Below, one piece after another: positions 1-5,925 of a stretch of DNA of 9,754 nt. The notes under the pieces are model-generated. The model did no database searches, was not told the DNA's origin, and worked only from the letters and a program-made list of their open reading frames with translations. The translations under genes were made by a program, and so were the position numbers. Each line of letters begins with the position of its first letter. The first letter of the stretch is position 1. The DNA comes from JAYEJW01 sp034716535 (GTDB lineage: Bacteria; Pseudomonadota; Gammaproteobacteria; Chromatiales; Chromatiaceae): the NCBI GenBank assembly GCA_034716535.1, contig JAYEJW010000377.1:1-9754 (forward strand). Direction: 5' to 3'.

Positions 1-83
1 GGCGAGCATGCCGGTCACACGCTCCGGGACCTACGGCCCCTACGCCACTGCGGCAACATGCCCGCGCCTACGGCTACCGGGGA
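1..83. other. Unassigned edge sequence beside the transposase fragment
   Basis: GC-rich sequence with several CTACGGC/CTACGCC units. Both forward frames 1 and 2 stay open for a while, but neither translation resembles a family I know. It lies beyond the point where transposase homology stops, so it may be the flank of a deletion or another mobile-element end. Confidence 0.3.
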
Positions 84-263
84 CTACGCGCCTCGTGCTT
101 CGCACTTCCTTGGCGCGCAGCGAGGGAGCAACACCTTCAGTTCGATGAGCTCGCGATCACGATCGTCGAGGTGGAAGAACCGCGAAAGCTGTTCTGGCGT
201 CGGCTTGCCGCTGAACCGACCGTAGCGACGAAGTTGGGCCTCGCTGATGAAACTGACCAGCAT
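84..263 (-). pseudogene. tnpA: Tn3-family transposase, N-terminal fragment
   Basis: Reads MLVSFISEAQLRRYGRFSG at its start, followed by PEQLSRFFHLDDRDRELIEL. This is the recognisable N-terminal (DUF4158) signature of Tn3-family TnpA, normally about 970-1000 residues. The start at 263 is chosen over the upstream ATG at 293 because a perfect Shine-Dalgarno (GAGGAGG on the minus strand, bases 277-271) sits 7 bases before it. Only about 43 residues match the family. After ELIELK (near base 135) the expected RRGDHNRLGF-type block is absent, and an unrelated 16-residue tail runs to a stop at 84. The fragment cannot be an active transposase: the catalytic DDE domain is missing. It is divergent to the eCIS operon and probably marks an old transposition or deletion scar. 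The family assignment is from motif memory; the truncation is directly visible. Confidence 0.82.
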
Positions 264-270
264 GATGGAA

Positions 271-277
271 CCTCCTC
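271..277 (-). promoter_or_regulatory. Shine-Dalgarno site of the tnpA fragment
   Basis: The minus strand reads GAGGAGG, seven bases upstream of the ATG at 263. It decides the start of the transposase fragment and shows that the true 5' end of the transposase gene is preserved even though the rest is lost. Confidence 0.8.
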
Positions 278-564
278 TGATGGAGGTTCGCAATCATGGC
301 GCAGGACATTTTTCCGGAGGCGGTGACAATTCTGGTTTATCGCTCAGATACAGTAAGACACCGCCCTTAAGTGCATTGCTCGTCAAACTCCGAATTCTCT
401 GGTGCTTCACTGAACTATAACGCCTTTAGAACGCTCAGAACCGCCCCTTCATTTTCGCGCCGCTCACCTGCCCTTAAAATTCTCGTAAAACAGACTAGAC
501 TCATACTCGTTGCAGCCCAGCGTTGCCAGGACAGCCCATATCTCAGTTACCCATCGACAGAATT

Positions 565-570
565 GAGGAG
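565..570 (+). promoter_or_regulatory. Shine-Dalgarno site of the sheath gene
   Basis: GAGGAG lies 8 bases before the ATG at 579. It fixes the start of the first gene of the operon and rules out upstream in-frame alternatives. Confidence 0.8.
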
Positions 571-578
571 CGCTTCTT

Positions 579-2189
579 ATGCCGGTCACTCCAACTTACC
601 CGGGCGTTTACATCGAAGAGGTGCCTAGCGGTGTCCGCACCATTGTCGGCGTGGCGACTTCGATCACCGCTTTCATCGGGCGCGCCGCGCGCGGCCCGGT
701 TGACGACCCGGTGACGATCAACAACTTCGGGGATTTTGAGCGCATCTTCGGCGGTCTCGGACTCGATTACCCGATGAGCTATCCGCTGCGCGATTTTTTC
801 TTGAACGGCGGCACGCAGGCTATCGTCGTACGTCTCTACAACGCGCCAAACCAAGGCGGTGCCGAAACTGCCCAAATAGACACCAATGGCCTGACTTTGG
901 AGGCCGCAAGTCGTGGCTCTTGGGCAAACACGCTCCGTGCGCGCGTCGATCACGATGTGCCGGCACCAGCCAATCCCGGCGATCCGCACCCGTTGCCCTG
1001 GGTGGACACCTTCGGCCTTACGAGCGCTGACCTCTTTAACCTGACGGTACGAGATACAGCGACCGGCGGTAAGGAGACGTTCTTCAACCTAACGGTCGCG
1101 GAGAGCCCACGCCGCGTAGACCGGGTGCTGGAGAAGGAATCGAGCTTCGTTCGGGTCTCCGGAAGCCTGCCCGGCAGCATCCCGACGGCTGACAATGACA
1201 TCACGGACCCCGCGGACCCCGTTTGGACGGACGATAACTTCAGCAGCCCCGTTTCGACGGACGGCGAAGACAGCACAGGCCTCGATCAGGGTGCTTACGA
1301 AGGCAGCCAGGCAAACAAAACGGGTCTCTACGCGCTGGAAGATGCGGATCTGTTCAATCTGCTCTGCATCCCGCCTGACACGCGCGGCGGCGACGTGCCC
1401 TCAGCGGTGTGGTCGACCGCCCTCTCCTACTGTCAGCAGCGCCGGGCCATGCTGATTGTCGATCCCCGATCGGGCTGGAATAGCGCCGCCAACGCCCGCG
1501 ATAATCTCGACACCGACATCGGCTTGACCGGGCTCGTGGCGCGCAACGCGGCACTCTACTTTCCCCGCGTCCGCCAGGCCGATTCGCTGCTGGACGGCCA
1601 AATCGACACCTTCGTCCCTTGCGGCATCGTCGCCGGGGTCCTGGCCCGCACGGACGCAACGCGCGGCGTGTGGAAAGCGCCCGCCGGCACCGAAGCGGCG
1701 CTGCGCGGAACCCAGGGCCTCGCCGTTAAGATGACCAACGACGAGAACGGGATGCTCAACCCGCTAGGGATCAACAGCCTGCGCTCGTTCCCCATCATCG
1801 GACGGGTCGTCTGGGGCACCCGCACGCTCCGCGGGGCCGATCAGCTGGCGGACGAATACAAGTACATCCCCGTGCGGCGCCTGGCGTTGTTTATCGAGGA
1901 AAGCCTCTTCCGAGGCACGCAGTGGGTGGTCTTCGAGCCCAATGACGAGCCGCTATGGTCGCAGATCCGGCTCAACGTCGGCGCCTTCATGCAGAACCTC
2001 TTCCGGCAGGGCGCTTTCCAGGGTAGTTCCCCGCGCGACGCCTACTTCGTAAAGGTCGACAGCGAAACGACGACCCAAAACGACATCAACTTGGGCATCG
2101 TGAATATCGTTGTGGGCTTCGCGCCGCTCAAGCCAGCCGAGTTCGTGATCATCAAGATTCAACAGATCGCGGGACAAATCGAAAGCTGA
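579..2189 (+). CDS. eCIS contractile tail sheath protein
   Basis: 536-residue sheath subunit. Polymers of this family wrap the inner tube and contract to drive it into a target cell. The N-terminal MPVTPTYPGVYIEEVPSG and the following TIVGVATSITAFIGRAARGP (residues 21-40) are typical of phage-tail-like sheaths, as is the block around FFLNGGTQAIVVRLYN (73-88). Residues about 95-245 are a variable, surface-type insertion. The conserved C-terminal half includes YFPRV (327-331), VAGVLARTDATRGVWKAPAG (351-370), RRLALFIEESLFRGTQWVVF (433-452), and DAYFVKVD with TTTQNDI (487-504), ending VGFAPLKPAEFV. No frameshift is seen. It is first in the operon, with GAGGAG 8 bases before the ATG. Afp has three sheath paralogues (Afp2-4); only one is seen here, and it is longer than I recall for those. 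An R-type tailocin or phage sheath is the alternative, but the neighbouring DUF4255, AAA+ and DUF4157 genes favour eCIS. Confidence 0.95.
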   Translation: MPVTPTYPGVYIEEVPSGVRTIVGVATSITAFIGRAARGPVDDPVTINNFGDFERIFGGLGLDYPMSYPLRDFFLNGGTQAIVVRLYNAPNQGGAETAQIDTNGLTLEAASRGSWANTLRARVDHDVPAPANPGDPHPLPWVDTFGLTSADLFNLTVRDTATGGKETFFNLTVAESPRRVDRVLEKESSFVRVSGSLPGSIPTADNDITDPADPVWTDDNFSSPVSTDGEDSTGLDQGAYEGSQANKTGLYALEDADLFNLLCIPPDTRGGDVPSAVWSTALSYCQQRRAMLIVDPRSGWNSAANARDNLDTDIGLTGLVARNAALYFPRVRQADSLLDGQIDTFVPCGIVAGVLARTDATRGVWKAPAGTEAALRGTQGLAVKMTNDENGMLNPLGINSLRSFPIIGRVVWGTRTLRGADQLADEYKYIPVRRLALFIEESLFRGTQWVVFEPNDEPLWSQIRLNVGAFMQNLFRQGAFQGSSPRDAYFVKVDSETTTQNDINLGIVNIVVGFAPLKPAEFVIIKIQQIAGQIES

Positions 2190-2193
2190 GGAG
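2188..2193 (+). promoter_or_regulatory. Shine-Dalgarno site of the tube gene
   Basis: GAGGAG overlaps the sheath stop codon (TGA 2187-2189) and sits 6 bases before the ATG at 2200. Tube subunits are needed in high copy, so a strong site is consistent with independent loading of ribosomes here. Confidence 0.75.
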
Positions 2194-2199
2194 AAAAGC

Positions 2200-2727
2200 A
2201 TGGCCCAGTTCAGCGTCAACACCGAACGGTTCGACCCGTACAAGAACTTCAAATTCCGCATCAAGTGGGACGGACGCTACGTAGCCGGCGTGAGCAAGAT
2301 TAGCGCACTCAGCCGCACTACCGAGGTCGTAGAGCACCGCGAAGGCGGCGATCCGAGCACCGTCCGCAAATCGCCCGGCCAGACGAAGTTCGAGGCCGTC
2401 ACGCTCGAACGCGGCGTGACGCACGACACCGAGTTCGAGAAGTGGGCGAACAAGGTGTGGAATCTCGGTTCCGGGCTCGGCTCCGAAGTATCGTTACGCG
2501 ATTTCCGCAAGGACATAATCATCGAGGTCTACAACGAGGCCGGGCAGCTCGCCATCTCCTACAACGTATTACGCTGTTGGCCGTCGGAGTACCAGGCACT
2601 ACCAGAGCTGGATGCCGGTGCCAACGCTGTAGCAATCCAGACGCTCAAGCTCGAAAACGAAGGATGGGAGCGAGACGCGAGCGTCACCGAGCCGACCGAA
2701 GAGACATTTACGGAGCCAGCCGAATAG
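2200..2727 (+). CDS. eCIS inner tube protein (T4 gp19-like)
   Basis: 175-residue tail tube subunit of the Phage_T4_gp19/Afp1-Afp5 type. Stacked hexamers form the hollow tube inside the sheath. Recognisable blocks are DPYKNFKFRIKWDGRYVAGV (12-31), a beta-strand pair around ISALSRTTEVVEHREGGDP (34-52), FEAVTLERGVTHDTEFEKW (64-82), RKDIIIEVYNEAG (103-115), and the C-terminal YNVLRCWPSEYQ then ALKLENEGWERD-like strand (121-159). Length is normal for the family. The last 16 residues are acidic (T and E rich) and look like a flexible tail. The start is supported by GAGGAG immediately upstream. It lies 10 bases after the sheath gene, the usual order. Afp and PVC encode more than one tube paralogue; a second may be downstream of the window. 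Confidence 0.94.
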   Translation: MAQFSVNTERFDPYKNFKFRIKWDGRYVAGVSKISALSRTTEVVEHREGGDPSTVRKSPGQTKFEAVTLERGVTHDTEFEKWANKVWNLGSGLGSEVSLRDFRKDIIIEVYNEAGQLAISYNVLRCWPSEYQALPELDAGANAVAIQTLKLENEGWERDASVTEPTEETFTEPAE

Positions 2728-2730
2728 GCC

Positions 2731-3453
2731 ATGCGCCCGCTAACCGCACCGGAGATGATGCGGGCATGGGAGGCTGGCCAAGGGCGTTCTCTCGCGCACC
2801 GAGCGTTGCTGCTGCTCGCCTATGCCAGTCCGGATGCCTCGTGGGAAGCGCTGGCCGCGCTTCCCGTTGGCGAGCGGGACGTCCGCCTGCTGACGCTTCG
2901 GGAATGGGCCTTCGGCCAAGAACTGTCAAGCCTCGCGACGTGCCCGGCCTGCCGGGAACGTCTGGAGTTGAACTTTACCGTGGCCGACGTGCGCATCGCG
3001 CCCGCAGCGGCGGATGATTTGCTTTCGGTTAAAGTCGAAGGCCACGAGGTCGAATTTCGCTTGCCGAACAGTGCCGACCTGGAGAGCCTCGATGGGGTGC
3101 AGGACGGCCGCAGGCATCTGCTCCGCAGGTGCATCGAGAGTGCCCGGTGTCGGGGTAAGAAACGGGCGTTCAGCCGCCTGCCGGTCCGCGTCCTCGACAC
3201 CGTGGTTCAGCGCATGAGCGAGGCCGACCCGCAGGCAGATGCTCAGGCAACCCTGACCTGCCCCAGCTGCGCGCACGAGTGGCAGGCTGTATTCGACATC
3301 GTTTCTTTTTTCTGGGAGGAGCTCGAGAGCTGGGTCCACCGCACGCTACGTGACGTACATGTGCTGGCCTCCGCCTATAGTTGGCGTGAGGCCGACATTC
3401 TGGCGCTGAGCCCTTGGCGCCGCCAGTACTACCTGCAATTGGTACAGCAGTGA
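2731..3453 (+). CDS. T4 gp26-like baseplate protein with two CxxC pairs
   Basis: 240-residue protein resembling the T4 baseplate gp26 family found in eCIS and some contractile phages. It is probably a baseplate wedge or hub component or an assembly factor. The N-terminal half is helical and includes the pattern LLTLREWAFG (53-62), common near the start of such proteins. CPAC (71-74) and CPSC (177-180) are two CxxC pairs about 100 residues apart that could together hold one zinc ion, joining two halves of the fold. The C-terminal part, FFWEELESWVHRTLRDVHVLA (193-213) and SWREADILALSPWRRQYYL (217-235), is the most family-like stretch: a helix with W/E/D residues followed by the SPWRRxxYL motif. 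The ATG is 3 bases after the tube stop with only a weak GGAG at 2712-2715, so translation is probably coupled. The zinc role is inferred. Confidence 0.8.
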   Translation: MRPLTAPEMMRAWEAGQGRSLAHRALLLLAYASPDASWEALAALPVGERDVRLLTLREWAFGQELSSLATCPACRERLELNFTVADVRIAPAAADDLLSVKVEGHEVEFRLPNSADLESLDGVQDGRRHLLRRCIESARCRGKKRAFSRLPVRVLDTVVQRMSEADPQADAQATLTCPSCAHEWQAVFDIVSFFWEELESWVHRTLRDVHVLASAYSWREADILALSPWRRQYYLQLVQQ

Positions 3454-4619
3454 GCGATTTTCTGGATCAGTTGATTATGCGGGCCGCCGACTCATCGGTA
3501 ACCGTCCGGCCCCGGCCAGTGTCGCTGTACGAGCCGTTGGTGCCATCAGAGTTGCAGCCGCCCGTGGCAGATACCCTGGACGCCCCGTCCGCGAGGACTC
3601 CCCTGTTTTCGCAGCCGCCAGCGACCGTTCCGACGGCGGTGGCCCCTCCGACCGAGGCCAGTGCGGTATCGCCCGTACCGACTTCTGAGCCGCACACGAG
3701 TCCTGCGACGCCGCAGAGCTCACCAGTTATCGAGGCGATGGTGCCCGGTCCTGAGCGCAAGACGGCGCCTAAGACGGAGCCGGACACCTTGGGGGCTAGC
3801 TCCGAGACACAGGAACCGGTCGAAGGAATCTCTCCACCGACGTCTCGCGCAGATGTGGCGTTGCCGTCGCGCGGAGCCTCACCTTTCGAGATGCTACAGG
3901 AACGACTCCCAGAAGGCGCGCGACCTGCGGCGAACCGGGGGCTGCCCAGCGACGGCACCGAGCGCTCGATCGCGAAAGAAGCACCACTTCCACCACCGTC
4001 GCCCATTCTGGACGACGTGATAAAGCCATCTGCACCGCGAGAGGTTCCTGAGGGCGACACACCCTCCGCTCCGGCCTCCTCTCTGTCGGCCATCGTGCGG
4101 CAGATGGTGCTCCAGCCGGTGGTGCGCGAGGTCGTGCGCGAAGTGGCGAGGCCGGGGTCGGCAATGGCGGACATCGCGCCGACCGGGGAGCGTCCGACCT
4201 TCCGGCAAGAGATGCGTCCCGAAACAGCCGATGGCGCGATGACGCCGGGGCCCCTGCCGCAGCTCCTGGCAGCACCCCATTTGGCAACGCCGCGTGCCGA
4301 GCGGATGTCTCCGGCCCCGGAGGCATCGCCCGCGACGGCCGAGCGGTCTCCCGAGAGAGCCGATCGGCCGCCGGCGCTGCGACCGCATACGGAGCGCGCT
4401 GAGGACCGGCCAGCGCCGCCGCGGCTGAAGCCGCGCGTCGAGCGCATGCCAGCGTTTCCCGAGGCTCCGCCGCAGACCACGGCGGTCCAGGTCACCATAG
4501 GCCGGGTGGAGGTGCGCGCCACGTCAGGCCCGACCCCCAACGCGGTGAAGCCTCGTCCACAGCCTGCCACGATGAGCTTGGACGACTACCTGGCGCAACG
4601 GTCCGGCCAGGGTAGCTGA
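3450..4619 (+). CDS. Proline-rich disordered eCIS-associated protein with ordered ends
   Basis: 389 residues from the GTG at 3450, which overlaps the previous stop as GTGA. This is preferred to the TTG at 3414 because it gives a clean N-terminus, SDFLDQLIMRAADSSVTVRPR. The body (about 30-340) is rich in Pro, Ala, Glu, Thr and Ser and is predicted disordered, with no membrane segment or signal peptide. One island, SAIVRQMVLQPVVREVVREVAR at about residues 213-234, looks like an amphipathic helix. The end holds a beta-like VQVTIGRVEVRA (from about 346) and then MSLDDYLAQR (375-384). The two ends resemble, from memory, hypothetical proteins in other eCIS clusters at the same place between the gp26-like and DUF4255 genes. 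An internal near-repeat, R[AV]ERM followed by PEA, is encoded at 4293-4331 and 4434-4472. Function is unknown; a tether or assembly scaffold is my inference. Confidence 0.75.
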   Translation: MSDFLDQLIMRAADSSVTVRPRPVSLYEPLVPSELQPPVADTLDAPSARTPLFSQPPATVPTAVAPPTEASAVSPVPTSEPHTSPATPQSSPVIEAMVPGPERKTAPKTEPDTLGASSETQEPVEGISPPTSRADVALPSRGASPFEMLQERLPEGARPAANRGLPSDGTERSIAKEAPLPPPSPILDDVIKPSAPREVPEGDTPSAPASSLSAIVRQMVLQPVVREVVREVARPGSAMADIAPTGERPTFRQEMRPETADGAMTPGPLPQLLAAPHLATPRAERMSPAPEASPATAERSPERADRPPALRPHTERAEDRPAPPRLKPRVERMPAFPEAPPQTTAVQVTIGRVEVRATSGPTPNAVKPRPQPATMSLDDYLAQRSGQGS

Positions 4620-4623
4620 ACTG

Positions 4624-5925
4624 ATGAGCAATGCCCTGTCGATCGCCGCCGTGACCCGCACGCTGCGCAATCTGCTCAACAGCGTGGCGACGGCGGACTA
4701 CAGCGCGCTGCCGAATGATACGCGCCCGACCGCCCAGATCGAGGTGACGACCCTTCCGCCGGACCGCGTGAGGCTCCCGGACGCCTCGCGCAACCGCCTC
4801 AACCTGTTCCTTTATCAGACCGATCTCAACGCGGCCTGGCGCAACATGGACCTGCCCCGCCAGGTTCGGCCGGGCGAAGCCGGGCATTCACCCCTCCCGC
4901 TCAACCTTTTCTACGTCCTCACGGCCTACGCCGAGAACGACAGTGAGCTCATCGGGCAGGTGCTCCTGGGGACGGCGATGCAGATCCTTCACGACCATCC
5001 CGTGCTCAGCCGCGCCGAGATCAACAGCGCGCTCGGCCTGAGCGAGCTCGATACCCAGGTCGAGCGGGTACGCATCACGCCGCAGCCTTTCGCGCTCGAC
5101 GAGCTCTCGAAGCTCTGGGCCGGTTTCCAGTCCGAATACCGCGTTTCGGCGATGTACCAGGTGGCCGTCGTGCTGATCGAGAGTCGCCGTCCGCTGCGCG
5201 CGGCCCTTCCAGTGCTGCGGCGTGGCGGTGAAGATCGGGGACCGCTCGTCGTCGCGGCGCCGGCGCCGACCCTGCTGGAGGTCCGGGAGTTCTTTGATCC
5301 GGCCCTGCCGACGCGCCCGCCGCACGGCAAGCCCGCCGCGGAACTGGGCAATGTGCTCGTGCTCCGCGGCACCAACTTCGGCAGCGAGGACATGGTCGCG
5401 CGGCTCCAGCACAGCCGCCTCGATGCCCCACTGACGCTGCCGCTCTCGGCCGAGCGCACGGACACCGAAGTGCAGATACAGCTGCCTGCCGCTGGTGACC
5501 CCGGGACCCCCGCGGCATGGCCCGCGGGCTTCTACACGGTCGAGCTCGAGGTCCAGCGCCCCACGCCGCCGAACTGGACCACGAACCGCCTGCCTTTCGG
5601 ACTCGCGCCTACGATAACCAGTATCAGCCCGGCCTCTCAGGCGGCGGGCGCCCAGCCCTTCGATCTGACGGTAACCTGCACGCCCCAGGTGTTGCCGGAA
5701 CAACGGGCTGTCCTTCTCATGGGCGATCGGGAAATCATGCCGAGCAGCGTGACGACGCCTGCCGATGCCGATAGCGACACGACGCTCCAGTTTCCCGTCG
5801 AAGGCCTTGACGCGGGCGATTACGTCGTCCGGCTTAGGGTCGATGGCGTCGACAGCATCCCGATCGATTTCACAACCAGCCTGCCGCAGTTCGACAGCAA
5901 CCAGACGGTGGTGATCACGCCATGA
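4624..5925 (+). CDS. DUF4255 (Pvc16/Afp16-type) tail terminator with Ig-like C-terminus
   Basis: 433 residues. The N-terminal about 190 residues are a DUF4255/Pvc16_N domain: start MSNALSIAAVTRTLRNLLN, then RLNLFLYQTDLNAAWRNMDL (58-77), LPLNLFYVLTAYA (91-103), HPVLSRAEI (125-133) and a DELSKLWAGFQSEYRVSAMYQV helix region (159-180). In Afp and PVC, Afp16-type proteins cap the distal end of the tail and stop tube and sheath growth. After a linker, residues 215-330 contain LGNVLVLRGTNFG (241-253), typical of IPT/TIG Ig-like domains. Residues 328-433 form a second beta-rich, Ig-like module opening APTITSISPASQAAG. The short Afp16 form lacks such extensions as far as I recall, so these may decorate the particle end or bind a surface. 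The ATG is 4 bases after the previous stop, with AGGG at 4609-4612. Its stop overlaps the next start (ATGA). Confidence 0.9.
   Translation: MSNALSIAAVTRTLRNLLNSVATADYSALPNDTRPTAQIEVTTLPPDRVRLPDASRNRLNLFLYQTDLNAAWRNMDLPRQVRPGEAGHSPLPLNLFYVLTAYAENDSELIGQVLLGTAMQILHDHPVLSRAEINSALGLSELDTQVERVRITPQPFALDELSKLWAGFQSEYRVSAMYQVAVVLIESRRPLRAALPVLRRGGEDRGPLVVAAPAPTLLEVREFFDPALPTRPPHGKPAAELGNVLVLRGTNFGSEDMVARLQHSRLDAPLTLPLSAERTDTEVQIQLPAAGDPGTPAAWPAGFYTVELEVQRPTPPNWTTNRLPFGLAPTITSISPASQAAGAQPFDLTVTCTPQVLPEQRAVLLMGDREIMPSSVTTPADADSDTTLQFPVEGLDAGDYVVRLRVDGVDSIPIDFTTSLPQFDSNQTVVITP

Larger units (their letters stand above)
264..578. promoter_or_regulatory. Divergent intergenic region with presumed operon promoter
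   Basis: About 315 bases between the transposase start (minus) and the sheath start (plus). Base composition drops to about 48% GC in the sampled stretch 361-420, against 60-72% in coding regions, which suits a promoter region. Weak sigma70-like candidates for the eCIS operon are TATAAC at 416-421 (5/6 to the -10 consensus, poor -35), and TTAAAA at 474-479 with TAGACT at 496-501 (16-base spacer, 4/6 each). A 7-bp inverted repeat, GGCGGTG at 319-325 and CACCGCC at 359-365, encloses 33 bases. An imperfect direct repeat beginning GCCCTTAA occurs near 363 and 470. Small ORFs crossing this region overlap the sheath start and look random. The presence of a promoter is inferred from layout; the exact site is uncertain. 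Confidence 0.4.

Noticed and set aside
371..628. 85-residue plus-strand frame in the intergenic region
   Set aside because: Runs into the sheath gene in another frame, is Ser/Arg rich, lacks a ribosome-binding site and resembles nothing known to me.
3414..3449. Upstream TTG start adding 12 residues to the Pro-rich protein
   Set aside because: The GTG at 3450 overlaps the preceding stop by 4 bases as at other junctions, and the resulting N-terminus looks natural.
4420..4435. Inverted repeat CGCGGCT-GA-AGCCGCG
   Set aside because: The loop is only 2 bases, there is no T-run, and it lies inside a coding region; chance is likely in GC-rich Pro/Ala codons.
3467..4570. 367-residue open frame on the minus strand opposite the Pro-rich gene
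   Set aside because: Composition is a mirror of a GC-rich, Pro/Ala-biased gene (Gly/Ser/Arg rich), with no recognisable motif and no good ribosome-binding site; the plus-strand gene fits the operon.
4888..5703. 271-residue minus-strand frame opposite the DUF4255 gene
   Set aside because: Arg/Gly-rich shadow of a gene with clear family motifs on the plus strand.
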